From Porphyrobacter sp. (GTDB lineage Bacteria > Pseudomonadota > Alphaproteobacteria > Sphingomonadales > Sphingomonadaceae): a stretch of DNA of 64,000 nucleotides. This document shows, in pieces, positions 17,396 through 26,130 of the stretch. Every line of letters begins with the position of its first letter. Position 1 is the first letter of the stretch. The position numbers were made by a program, and so were the translations under genes. Location of the stretch: assembly GCA_027533455.1 (NCBI GenBank), contig JAPZUC010000013.1, forward strand, positions 31,004-95,003. Reading direction: 5' to 3'. The notes beneath the pieces are model-generated. The model worked only from the letters and a program-made list of their open reading frames with translations. It was not told the DNA's origin and ran no database searches.

Positions 17396-18649
17396 CTACG
17401 ACTTCACCCACCGCGCCACGAAGAACCCATCCAGCCCGCCCAGATCGGCGAGCATCCCCGGGTGTGTCCGCAGCCAGCCCTCATACGTGGGCGCAAGGCC
17501 GGCGGGCAGTTCCTCAGCCGTGATCGGCATCGGCGAAAGGCCGCAATTCGCGTCGATCCACGCTGCCTGTTCCTCGCCCTCTTCGGCCTCCAGCGAGCAC
17601 ACGGCATAGACCAGCACACCGCCCGGGTTCAGCCATTCGGCAGCCTTGGCCGCCAGCGCGCGTTGCAGTTCGACCATCTCGCCGATCTGGCCCTTGCCGA
17701 TGCGGTGGAGCACATCGGGATGGCGGCGGCAGGTGCCGGTGGCGGTGCAGGGCGCGTCGATCAGGATCGCATCGAAGCGGTGCTTGGGCTCCCAAGTCAG
17801 CGCATCGGCGCGCACCGGTGACGCCTTGAGGCCAGTGCGCTTGAGGTTGTCCTTGAGCAGTTCAAGCCGCCGCTTGGAGCTATCGAGCGCGGTGACATTC
17901 CAGCCCGCAGCCACGAGCTGCATTGTCTTGCCGCCGGGGGCCGCGCACAGATCGAGCGCGTGTTTGCCCGCTCCCTCCCCCAGCAGGCGCGCCGGGATCG
18001 AAGCGGCGAGATCCTGCACCCACCAATCGCCCGCCTTGAAGTCGGCGAGCGTGTCCACCGCCGCGCCGCGCGGCAAGCGGACATGGCCGGGGGCGAGCGT
18101 CACGCCGCCCATCGCCACGGCGCGGGTCTCGCTTTCGGCCGAGTCTTTCAGCGCCAGATCAAGCTCGGGCGGGAAGGCCAGCCCCGGCGCGATAGCGGCG
18201 GCTTTCTCGGCGCCCCAGCGTTCGGCCACGCGTTCGGGCAGGGTCGGTGCCTCTGGCAGCACGCTGCGTCCCGGCTTCACCAGCGCCGAGAACACCCCAT
18301 GCGCCAGCCTGCGGGGGCCGCCCGCCAGCAGCGGCAGGCCGGTGGCGATCACGGCATGAGCCGGCGTGTCGAGCCTGAGCGCCTGCGCCAGCATGATCCG
18401 CAGGACCATCCGCACCTTGGCGTCATCGGGCAGGCGCTGTTTGGTGGCAGAATCGATCAGAGCGTCGAGATCGGTGAGCCAGCGCAGGCTCTCCCCCGCA
18501 ATCGCCTTGGCAAGCGCGCGGTCGGGCGCCTTGCGGACATCGCCGAGGGCAACCGCTTCGGCCTGTTCGAGCGTCTCGCCCCGCCGGAACACGGCATCAA
18601 GCAGGCGAAGCGCGGCGCGGCGCACGGGAAGTCCGGGGGTGGCTGACAT
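17396..18649 (-). CDS. rsmB: 16S rRNA m5C methyltransferase, RsmB/Fmu type
   Basis: A 417-residue SAM-dependent RNA methyltransferase. The N-terminal third is the NusB-like helical RNA-binding domain. The C-terminal Rossmann domain has DLCAAPGGKT at about 243-252 (SAM binding), DAPCTATGTCRRHPD with Cys311, and YAVCSLEAEE with Cys361. These are the two cysteines of the RNA m5C enzymes: one attacks the base and the other releases it. The expected target is C967 of 16S rRNA. The closely related NOP2/Sun subfamily cannot be fully excluded. Confidence 0.9.
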   Translation of the reverse strand: MSATPGLPVRRAALRLLDAVFRRGETLEQAEAVALGDVRKAPDRALAKAIAGESLRWLTDLDALIDSATKQRLPDDAKVRMVLRIMLAQALRLDTPAHAVIATGLPLLAGGPRRLAHGVFSALVKPGRSVLPEAPTLPERVAERWGAEKAAAIAPGLAFPPELDLALKDSAESETRAVAMGGVTLAPGHVRLPRGAAVDTLADFKAGDWWVQDLAASIPARLLGEGAGKHALDLCAAPGGKTMQLVAAGWNVTALDSSKRRLELLKDNLKRTGLKASPVRADALTWEPKHRFDAILIDAPCTATGTCRRHPDVLHRIGKGQIGEMVELQRALAAKAAEWLNPGGVLVYAVCSLEAEEGEEQAAWIDANCGLSPMPITAEELPAGLAPTYEGWLRTHPGMLADLGGLDGFFVARWVKS

Positions 18650-18704
18650 GCCCCACCCCTACCCGCGCTTGAAACAAAGTGCCAGCATGGGCATTTGGTA
18701 AGGC

Positions 18705-18866
18705 ATGACCAAGGAAAAGTCAGAAGCTGCCAAGGCATTCAAGAAGCCCGTCCACTGGACCAATGATCCGGTGCCTGCACCCAAGGCTGTGACGAACAAC
18801 GAAAAGCTCTCCCCCACCCGCTACGGCGATTGGGAGCGGGGAGACGGGATCGCGGTCGATTTCTGA
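18705..18866 (+). CDS. DUF1674 / succinate dehydrogenase assembly factor 4-like small protein
   Basis: A 53-residue reading frame ending SPTRYGDWERGDGIAVDF. The TRYGDWE...DF tail is the hallmark of the DUF1674 (SDHAF4/Sdh8) family, which in mitochondria and alphaproteobacteria chaperones the flavinylated SdhA subunit. The start is the ATG at 18705. No sdh genes are near. It is divergent from rsmB. Confidence 0.8.
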   Translation: MTKEKSEAAKAFKKPVHWTNDPVPAPKAVTNNEKLSPTRYGDWERGDGIAVDF

Positions 18867-18952
18867 TTCCCGACCCGGCGCAAACGCGTCCAGACCCCGT
18901 CCAGCCGCGTTTAGCCCCCTGTCAGCCCCCCTCTAGACCGCTCCAGAACCCA

Positions 18953-18968
18953 TGTTTCACGTGAAACA
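18953..18968. promoter_or_regulatory. parS: parS centromere site (16/16)
   Basis: The sequence TGTTTCACGTGAAACA is identical to the consensus ParB-binding palindrome. It lies just downstream of the cytochrome P450 gene in a non-coding gap. ParB bound here would nucleate the partition complex that segregates the origin region. A degenerate copy is at 1758-1773. Confidence 0.9.
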
Positions 18969-18976
18969 CGCAAGTT

Positions 18977-20386
18977 TCACAGCGGCTTGAAGGTAACCTT
19001 CAGCCCGTCCTTGGGCTGCGGGATCGGCCAGTCCTGCCATTCGGGTTTGTACCCCTCGGCCGCCTCGACGCGGTAGCGCTGGAGCAGTTGGGCGAGCAGG
19101 ATCTTCACCTGCATATAGGCGAAGTGCAGCCCGAGGCACATATGCGCGCCGCCGCCGAACGGGACCCAGGCATATTTGTGCCGCGCCTTCACCTGTTCGG
19201 GCGTGAAGCGCATCGGATTGAAAGCGTAGGGATTTTCCCAATATTCCTCGGAATGGTGGGTCCAGTAGATGTTGATCCCCACCATCGCGCCTGCCGGAAT
19301 GCGATAGCCGCCATATTCGAACTCGCGCAAAGCCCGGCGCGGCATGGAAGGCACCGGCGGGATCATCCGCAGCGATTCCTTGAATGCCATCTCGGTCAGG
19401 TCGAGCTTCGCAAGATCACCGTAATCGAGCGGGCGCGGGTTGCCGTCACCATCCGGGCCGCCGGTCACCGCCATGATCTCCTCGCGCAGTTTCTCCTGCC
19501 ATTCGGGGTTGGTGGCGAGGTGATAGATCAGCGATGTGGCGGACGATGTGATGGTGTCATGCGCCGCCATCATCAGGAAGTTCATGTGATCGACCACCTC
19601 GTCGACCGGCAGCAAGCTGCCGTCCTCGCGGGTGGCGGTGGCGAACTGGCTGAACATGTCCTGCCCCCCGCCCTCGGCGCGGCGGCGCAGGGTTTCGCGG
19701 GTGAAATAGTCGACCAGGAAAGCGCGGCCATCCACGCCCTTCTTCATCTTGGTGAAGGGCAGCGGCTTGCGCACCGGCGCGACCGAGGCCTGCACCATGT
19801 CGACGAAAGCCTCGTTGATCTTGTCGGCTTCCGGGCCCCACGGCAGGCCGATGAAACTGTCGGCGGCGAGATCGAGCGTGAGCTTCTTGATCGCCGGGTA
19901 GAACTCCTTTGGCCCTGCCCAGCCTGCCACTTCGCGGGCGATCCCGCGGTTCAGCGCACCCGAATAGTGGCGCATCGGTTCGGGCTTGAAGGCAATCGAC
20001 AGCGCGCGGCGATCGATCCGGTGATGCTCGAAATCCAGCAGCATCAATCCGCGCGGGAACAGCTGGTCGAGCACCGGGCCCCAGCCCTGTTCGCTGGAGA
20101 AGATCTTGTCCTTGTTGAACAATAGCAACTCGTTCGCCTCGGCCCCGATCAGCGCGATCTGCCAGCCGCCGAAGGCGCGATTCTTGTAGACCTTGCCGTG
20201 GGTCTTGATCATCCGCTCGGCAAAGGCGTGCGGATTGGCCAGCATAGTGAAGGTGTTGCCGACCACCGGCCAGCCCGCTTCGCCCGGGATATGCGCGAGA
20301 TCGGCCTCGGTCAGGCGACCCTCGCCCCAGTGGCGCGGGACATTTGCGGGGGCGGCAGAACGCGGGGCTTCGGCAAGGGTGGCCAT
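18977..20386 (-). CDS. Cytochrome P450
   Basis: A 469-residue soluble P450. It shows the heme-binding loop FGGGAHMCLG with the thiolate Cys at residue 417, the K-helix ESLR and an I-helix pattern AAHDTITSS that supplies the oxygen-activating residues. The length and the WVPFGGGAHMCLGLHFA wording resemble the class of bacterial P450s distantly related to CYP51/CYP26/CYP120. There is no membrane anchor. No ferredoxin or reductase gene is adjacent, so electron donors and substrate are unknown. It is flanked by hemH, though no direct functional link need exist. Confidence 0.92.
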   Translation of the reverse strand: MATLAEAPRSAAPANVPRHWGEGRLTEADLAHIPGEAGWPVVGNTFTMLANPHAFAERMIKTHGKVYKNRAFGGWQIALIGAEANELLLFNKDKIFSSEQGWGPVLDQLFPRGLMLLDFEHHRIDRRALSIAFKPEPMRHYSGALNRGIAREVAGWAGPKEFYPAIKKLTLDLAADSFIGLPWGPEADKINEAFVDMVQASVAPVRKPLPFTKMKKGVDGRAFLVDYFTRETLRRRAEGGGQDMFSQFATATREDGSLLPVDEVVDHMNFLMMAAHDTITSSATSLIYHLATNPEWQEKLREEIMAVTGGPDGDGNPRPLDYGDLAKLDLTEMAFKESLRMIPPVPSMPRRALREFEYGGYRIPAGAMVGINIYWTHHSEEYWENPYAFNPMRFTPEQVKARHKYAWVPFGGGAHMCLGLHFAYMQVKILLAQLLQRYRVEAAEGYKPEWQDWPIPQPKDGLKVTFKPL

Positions 20387-20469
20387 GGTCGTCTCGATGC
20401 TCCGGTGAAGGTTCGGATTCGCAACTGACTCTGATGTAAATACGCGCGCCGGTCAATCTTGCGTGAATG

Positions 20470-21504
20470 TCAGATCCAGCCGGAAAGCTCGCGGCGCAGC
20501 ATCGCATCGATCATGGCAAGGCCGTCGTCCGAAGTGTTGAGGCAATCGAGCACGGCGTAGTCCTCGCCCCCATGCTCGATGAACTCGTCACGCCCTTCCA
20601 GCGCCAGTTCCTCAAGCGTCTCGACACAGTCCGCCGAAAAGCCGGGAGCGGCAACCACCAGCCGCTTGGTGCCCTTGTCGCCCTCGGCCATCAGCGTCGC
20701 ATCGGTTGAAGGCTCAAGCCAAGCTGCTGGGCCGAAGCGCGACTGGAAGGTCGTCTCGAACCGTACGCCTGCAAACTCTGGCCGCGTCTCCAGCGCCTCG
20801 CGCAGCAGCCGCGCGGTCTTGGAGCAATGGCAGTAATAGGGATCGCCCTTTTCCAGCGTCTGCTGCGGCATCCCGTGGAAGCTCAGGAGCATCACCTCGG
20901 GCTTGAAGGCCAGCGCCCCCACCTGCCGGGTCAGGTCATTGGCCAACGCGGCGATGTAGCCAGGCTCGTCGTGGTAAGGCGGCACGAAGCGCAGCGCCGG
21001 CTGCCAGCGCATCTTCTTCAGCACGCGGGCGACCTCGTCGAACACGGTCGCGGTCGTGGCGGCGCAATATTGGGGGTACATCGGCGCGATCAGGATGCGG
21101 TCGCAGCCGTCGGCCATCATGGCGGTGAGGCGGCTCTCGATCGAGGGGTTGCCGTAACGCATCGCCCAATCGACGTAGACCTTCTCGCCAAACCGCCCGA
21201 CCATCGCCTCGGCCTGCCGCGCGGTAATGTCGGCCAGCGGCGAACCCCGCTCGGTCCAGATCTTCTGATAGGCCTTCGCGCTCTTCTGCGGGCGCGTGTT
21301 GAGGATGATGCCGCGCAGGATCAGCTGCCACGCGATCGGCGGAATCTCCACCACCCGCGTGTCGGACAGGAACTGCTTGAGGTAGCGCTTCACCGAATCG
21401 GGGTCAGGCCCGTCGGGCGTGCCGAGGTTGATCAGCAGCGCTCCGATCTTGCCGCTGCGCGCAGGAGGGTGATCGCCCGGAAGGCGCTGGGTCTGCCAGG
21501 TCAT
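20470..21504 (-). CDS. hemH: Ferrochelatase
   Basis: Inserts Fe2+ into protoporphyrin IX, the last step of heme synthesis. The 344-residue protein has LLINLGTP near the start, the YQKIWTERGSPL loop, the LLSFHGMP motif with the metal-binding His, and FQSRFGPAAWLEP. The cysteines in YYCHCSKTA and FSADCVETLEE are in positions where some bacterial ferrochelatases bind a [2Fe-2S] cluster. The C-terminus is short. Confidence 0.95.
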   Translation of the reverse strand: MTWQTQRLPGDHPPARSGKIGALLINLGTPDGPDPDSVKRYLKQFLSDTRVVEIPPIAWQLILRGIILNTRPQKSAKAYQKIWTERGSPLADITARQAEAMVGRFGEKVYVDWAMRYGNPSIESRLTAMMADGCDRILIAPMYPQYCAATTATVFDEVARVLKKMRWQPALRFVPPYHDEPGYIAALANDLTRQVGALAFKPEVMLLSFHGMPQQTLEKGDPYYCHCSKTARLLREALETRPEFAGVRFETTFQSRFGPAAWLEPSTDATLMAEGDKGTKRLVVAAPGFSADCVETLEELALEGRDEFIEHGGEDYAVLDCLNTSDDGLAMIDAMLRRELSGWI

Positions 21505-21583
21505 AGTCCGCCTAACGGTCGGCAGGCGTTTCGTTTCCGCGCCAAGGCAAAACCCTGCGCCCGATGTGACAAATATATCGGGG

Positions 21584-23869
21584 TCATATGCCGTCCGAAA
21601 GTAGGGGCAGACGGCGCAGGCGCAAGCCCGTTGCCGAATAGAGGGCGTTGGCGATGGCGGGTGGAGCCACTACCGCGCCAAGCTCGCCGGGGTCCGCGGG
21701 GCCAGCATCGCTGGCGATGAACTCGATCCGCATCTCGGGGCAATCGGTGAGCGTCGGCAGCCCGAGCGCGGTGTCATCGGCGATCTCGGGCAGGCCCGCG
21801 CGCAGGGCTACCGCGTTACCAAGCGCGATGCCGGTGCCGAACACGAGACCGCCCTCGATCTGCTGACGGGCAATGTCGTGATTCACGATCCGGCCGATAT
21901 CGACTGCCGCGGACAGACGCACCACACGCACACCCCCTTCCCCCTGCCGCGCGGTGGCAACGCAGGCGATCCGCGGCGCATCCGGCCCTTCGCCCAGCCG
22001 CGCGCAGGCGAGCCCCTGCCCGCTCTGGTCGACGCCGCCATCCCAGCCCGCAAGCTGCGCCGCACGCTGGAGACAGGCAGCCAGCCTCACATCGCCGCCC
22101 AGCATCGACATCCGGAACGAAAACGGCTCGCGCTTGGCCTTGGCGGCAATCTCGTCGATGAAACTTTCGATCGCGAAGATCGTCGGCCCGTAGGCATTGC
22201 CGCGCACCCGGCCGACCGGAAGCCCGATCTCCACCGGGATGTGTTCGACCATCACCGCGGGCAGCTGGTAAGGCGGCACCGCTCCCTCGCAGGCGAGCGG
22301 GTCGGGCTCGCCCGCCGTCTCGCGCATTGCGGCGGCGGGGGTGAGATTGCCGAACAACCGCTTTCCGAATTCGCGCGCGGCTGGCGGCGTCGCGATCCGC
22401 ACACGCATAGCCTCGATCGCGCCGTCGCCGCGCTTGGAGAGCTGCGCGCCGAGCAGCAGCCATGCCGGCGCGCGCGGCCGGGCGCGGATCAGCTCGTCTC
22501 GGCGCGGCCACGTGAGCTGCACCGGGCGCGGGCCGTCTTTGGCAAGCTCGCGCGCGATCAGGGCGATCTCGATGGCGTGGCCATGCTCCAGCCGCGCATC
22601 GAAGCTCCCGCCTGCGGGCATGGGGTAGAGCGCGACATCCTCGGTGGAGATGCCGATGGCGCGGGCCGCAGCGATGCGGGTCTGTTCGGGCGCCTGCGTG
22701 GCGATCCACAGATCGAGCCGCCCGTCGGTGAAGCGCGCGGTCGCAGTGGCGGTCTCGTTGGGCGCGGCATAGGCCGCCTCGACCTCGTAGCGGCGACCGA
22801 TATCGACCCGCTGGAGCGCTTCGCCGCCAAAGCCGGTCTCGGCAATCACATGGGCCTCGCCTGCGGTCAGCACCGCGTCGAGCCGTGCGGCGATGTCGGT
22901 GCTGTTGACGGGGGCGGCGGTGGTGAACCGCGGCTTCATTGCCGCAAGCGCGCTTTCCGCGCTCCACCAGGTTTCTGCGGCGACCGCCAGCCAGCGCTTG
23001 CTCTCGACGATCCCGGCAAGTCCCCGGATGCCCGCGGCAGCCTTGGCGTCGAACCCGGCAAGCTGCGAGCCATCGACCGGGCCGTGGCGGATCGAGGCGA
23101 AGACCATACCCGGCAGCCGCACGTCCCCGGCAAAACGGTACGAGCCATCGACCTTGGAGGGCAGGTCAATCCGCGGATAGGCGGGCGCAGCGTCGAGATC
23201 CGCGGGCACGGGCTTTTCCCGCATGGGTTCGGGGCGCAGCGGCGGCGGATCGGGCGGGCTGTAAGCAGCAGCGGCCTCGGCCAGCTCGCCGAAGGTGGCA
23301 CGGTTGGCGGCGTGCGTAACGAGGCCGTTCTCGACCTCGCATTCCTCCCAGGCGACGCCCCATCGCGAGGCGGCTTCCTGCGCCAGCATCGCCCGTGCGG
23401 CGGCGGCTGCCTCGCGGCAGGGCAGTTCATAGGCTGCCAGCGACGTGCCGTCGGCGGTGGCGTTGAAGCGGCGCGACTGGGCAAAACGCATCGCGATCAG
23501 ATCGTCGCTGGCGGACGAGAGGCCGGCAAAGCTGGAATCCCACAGCGCCATCCATTTCTCGGCCAGCGGGATATTGGCATAGGCCCCTGACTGCGGCGCT
23601 GGCTCGACCGCGATCTGCCGCCAGTCCGCCCCAAGTTCATGGGCAATGATCTGCGGCAGCAGCGTGGTGATCCCCTGGCCCATCTCCAGCTGCGGGACGG
23701 CAACGCTGACCACACCGTCGGCCGCGATCTTGAGCCATGCGCCGAACACGTGTTCGTCCCGCGCTGCGACCAATGGCGAACGGTAGCTGCGCGGCATCAG
23801 CCACCAGGCGACCACGAGCCCGCCGCCCGCCGCAGCGCCAGCCAGCAATCCGCGCCGCGTAATCGCCAT
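21584..23869 (-). CDS. Molybdopterin-dependent oxidoreductase large subunit, isoquinoline-1-oxidoreductase beta-like
   Basis: A 761-residue xanthine-dehydrogenase-family protein. The start is set at the ATG at 23869, which gives a twin-arginine-like signal (ITRRGLLAGAAAGGG) and a hydrophobic segment. The motif QLEMGQGITTLLPQI, the two-domain arrangement of the IorB group and a C-terminal PGELGAVVAPPAIANAL with the presumed catalytic Glu are visible. Enzymes of this group hydroxylate N-heterocycles or oxidise aldehydes and need a [2Fe-2S] small subunit and molybdenum-cytosine cofactor. No small-subunit gene is adjacent. It starts 4 bases after mrp and so probably shares its transcript. Confidence 0.85.
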   Translation of the reverse strand: MAITRRGLLAGAAAGGGLVVAWWLMPRSYRSPLVAARDEHVFGAWLKIAADGVVSVAVPQLEMGQGITTLLPQIIAHELGADWRQIAVEPAPQSGAYANIPLAEKWMALWDSSFAGLSSASDDLIAMRFAQSRRFNATADGTSLAAYELPCREAAAAARAMLAQEAASRWGVAWEECEVENGLVTHAANRATFGELAEAAAAYSPPDPPPLRPEPMREKPVPADLDAAPAYPRIDLPSKVDGSYRFAGDVRLPGMVFASIRHGPVDGSQLAGFDAKAAAGIRGLAGIVESKRWLAVAAETWWSAESALAAMKPRFTTAAPVNSTDIAARLDAVLTAGEAHVIAETGFGGEALQRVDIGRRYEVEAAYAAPNETATATARFTDGRLDLWIATQAPEQTRIAAARAIGISTEDVALYPMPAGGSFDARLEHGHAIEIALIARELAKDGPRPVQLTWPRRDELIRARPRAPAWLLLGAQLSKRGDGAIEAMRVRIATPPAAREFGKRLFGNLTPAAAMRETAGEPDPLACEGAVPPYQLPAVMVEHIPVEIGLPVGRVRGNAYGPTIFAIESFIDEIAAKAKREPFSFRMSMLGGDVRLAACLQRAAQLAGWDGGVDQSGQGLACARLGEGPDAPRIACVATARQGEGGVRVVRLSAAVDIGRIVNHDIARQQIEGGLVFGTGIALGNAVALRAGLPEIADDTALGLPTLTDCPEMRIEFIASDAGPADPGELGAVVAPPAIANALYSATGLRLRRLPLLSDGI

Positions 23870-23873
23870 CGTT

Positions 23874-24881
23874 CTAGATTTTCCCCGTATCGAGCCAGCG
23901 CGCCAGCTGCTGTGCAATGGCGACGAAGGGCGCGGCAGTCTCGTTATCGCCTGCTGCGGGAGGCTCACCCTTGTCACCCGCGATCCGGGTCGCCAGCGTC
24001 AGCGGCACACGGCCGAGGAACGGGATTTCGAGCGCGGCGGCAAATTTCTCCACGCCGCCATGCCCGAAGGGATCGCTGATATGGCCGCATTCCGGGCAGC
24101 AATAGCCCGCCATGTTCTCGACGAGACCGATGATCGGCACATCGCCCTGTTCGAACAGCTGTCCGGCGCGTGCGGCATCGATCAGCGCGAGGTCCTGCGG
24201 GGTCGAGACCAGCACCGCGCCATCGGGCTTGTGCGCTGAGAGCATCGAGAGCTGCACGTCACCCGTGCCGGGCGGAAGATCGACCAGCAGCAGATCGGTT
24301 TCCCCCCAGTCGGCATCGACCAGCTGCGAGAGCGCCTTGCCCGTCATCGGCCCGCGCCACGCCAGCGCCTTGCCGGGGGCCACGATATGCCCCATCGAGA
24401 GCACCTTGACGCCGTAAGGACTGTCGATCGCCACAAGCTGAGACCCATCGGGTGTCGCGGTCGGCTTGATCCCCTCGGTCTTGAGCAGCTTGGGCTGGGA
24501 CGGGCCGTAGATATCGCCATCGATCACGCCCACGCGGCGGCCCATCTTCGCCAGCGCGACCGCGAGATTGGTGGTCAGCGTCGACTTGCCGACCCCGCCC
24601 TTGCCGCTCCCCACCGCGATCAACCGGCGGCGGCGGCGTTCGCCGGTCAGGGCGATGCGCACCTCGTCGATCCCGGGCAGGGCCGAAAGCGCAGCGGTGA
24701 TATCCGCTTCGAGCGCGGCGCGGGCCTGATCAGGTAGATCACCCGCCTCGGCAACGACCACCGCACGGGCGCCCACGATCCGCGCCGAGCGCAGGCGGTG
24801 GTTGATTTCAGGGGTCAGCGCGGCGCGGATCAGCGCCTCTTCAGCTTCCGGTTGGCGGGGGGGATCGGGCAGGTTGTCCAT
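23874..24881 (-). CDS. mrp: Mrp/ApbC-type iron-sulfur cluster carrier ATPase
   Basis: A 335-residue P-loop protein. A DUF59-like N-terminal domain (about 1-80) is followed by the deviant Walker A GSGKGGVGKST at about 91-101 and a MinD/ParA-like fold. The motif GYCCPECG near 268 carries the CxxC pair that bridges an Fe-S cluster between two subunits. Such proteins deliver [4Fe-4S] clusters to target enzymes. Its immediate downstream neighbour is a molybdenum hydroxylase-like gene whose class depends on Fe-S clusters, which fits but does not prove a link. Confidence 0.92.
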   Translation of the reverse strand: MDNLPDPPRQPEAEEALIRAALTPEINHRLRSARIVGARAVVVAEAGDLPDQARAALEADITAALSALPGIDEVRIALTGERRRRRLIAVGSGKGGVGKSTLTTNLAVALAKMGRRVGVIDGDIYGPSQPKLLKTEGIKPTATPDGSQLVAIDSPYGVKVLSMGHIVAPGKALAWRGPMTGKALSQLVDADWGETDLLLVDLPPGTGDVQLSMLSAHKPDGAVLVSTPQDLALIDAARAGQLFEQGDVPIIGLVENMAGYCCPECGHISDPFGHGGVEKFAAALEIPFLGRVPLTLATRIAGDKGEPPAAGDNETAAPFVAIAQQLARWLDTGKI

Positions 24882-24956
24882 TTCGCCACGCCTCTAACAC
24901 CAAATTCACGCAGCGAACCCCTGTTTTTCGCCGGAACCCGTGCCTATAAACGACTT

Positions 24957-26126
24957 ATGCAGAGTATTGACGGCTGGAGAGAACGCCTTGGTGCAGGCCT
25001 TAAGGGCCTTGCCATGGCAGGCAAGAACAACCCCTGGGGCGGCGGCGGCAGTGGTGGCGGCGACGATGGCTCGGGCGAGGACGGTTCGTCCGGCGATGGC
25101 GGCAGCAACGAGGCTGGCGGCCCGCGCAATCCGTGGCTGCCCGGCAGCGGCGGCGAGCCGGGCAAGCGGCGTTCTGCCAGCATAGAGGACATCTTCAAAA
25201 GCCGCGGTCCCGAAGGCCCGCGCCGCTCGGGCGGTGGTGGTGGTGGCGGCACCGGTTTCCGTCTGCCCGAACGTCCCGACGGCAAGAGCTGGGCGCCAGT
25301 CATCGTCGCCGGCGCGGCGCTGGTATGGGTGGCGATCACCAGCATCCACTTCGTCCAGCCGGGCGAGCAGGCGGTGGTCACCTGGTTCGGCGGCAAATAC
25401 TCGCACGAGCTCGACAGCGGCACCAGCCTGACCGCACCCTGGCCTATCCACATGGTCGAGAAGGAAAACGTCTCGCAGGTGCGGCTCGAGGAAGTGCCGG
25501 GCACCAAGACCGAAAAGCTGATCCTGACCGGCGACCAGAACCTGGTCGATCTGAGCTACCTGATCCGCTGGAACATAAGCGATCTGAAGCTTTACAAGTA
25601 CCAGCTGAACGATCCGCGCAACGCGCTCCTCGAGATCGGCGAAGCCGCGATGCGCGCGGCCGTGGCGCGGCAGAACCTCGATTCCGTACTCACCGGCGCG
25701 GGCCGCGCCGAGATCGAGCAGGATGTGCGCGCGGCAATGCAGGCACGGCTCGATGCGTACCGCTCGGGCATTTCGGTGCAGGGCATCGAAATCAACAAGG
25801 TCGATCCGCCGAGCCGCGTGGAAGAGGCCTTCAAGGACGTCTCGTCCGCGCAGCAGGATGCCGATGCCGCGATCAACCGCTCGCGCGCGGTCGCCCAGCA
25901 GGTGCTCGCCCGCGCACAGGGTGACGCGAGCGAATTCAACGACATCTACGAGGAGTACAAGCTCGCGCCCGAGGTGACGCGCCGCCGCCTCTATTACGAG
26001 ACCATGGAGCAGATCCTGTCCAAGACAGACAAGACGATCGTCGACGGAGGCAATGTCACTCCGTACCTGCCGCTTCCCGAACTGAAGCGCCGTGCGCAGG
26101 CGCAACCGCAGCAGCAGGGGCAGTAA
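24957..26126 (+). CDS. hflK: Membrane protease modulator HflK
   Basis: A SPFH/prohibitin-family protein that forms the HflKC cage around FtsH. A Gly/Ser-rich cytoplasmic N-terminus (about residues 20-75), one membrane segment (VIVAGAALVWVAITSIHFV) and the Band-7 domain follow in order, with EEVPGTKTEKLILTGDQNLVDL and a coiled-coil C-terminus. The start could be the ATG at 24957 or the one at 25014; the second leaves MAGKNNPWGG as N-terminus and has AAGGGCC upstream. The stop is 4 bases before hflC, and degP follows, forming a membrane quality-control block. Confidence 0.9.
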   Translation: MQSIDGWRERLGAGLKGLAMAGKNNPWGGGGSGGGDDGSGEDGSSGDGGSNEAGGPRNPWLPGSGGEPGKRRSASIEDIFKSRGPEGPRRSGGGGGGGTGFRLPERPDGKSWAPVIVAGAALVWVAITSIHFVQPGEQAVVTWFGGKYSHELDSGTSLTAPWPIHMVEKENVSQVRLEEVPGTKTEKLILTGDQNLVDLSYLIRWNISDLKLYKYQLNDPRNALLEIGEAAMRAAVARQNLDSVLTGAGRAEIEQDVRAAMQARLDAYRSGISVQGIEINKVDPPSRVEEAFKDVSSAQQDADAAINRSRAVAQQVLARAQGDASEFNDIYEEYKLAPEVTRRRLYYETMEQILSKTDKTIVDGGNVTPYLPLPELKRRAQAQPQQQGQ

Positions 26127-26130
26127 GACC

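Noticed and set aside
20827..23590. Long plus-strand frames opposite hemH and the oxidoreductase gene
   Set aside because: Mirror frames of well-supported genes, without motifs or starts.
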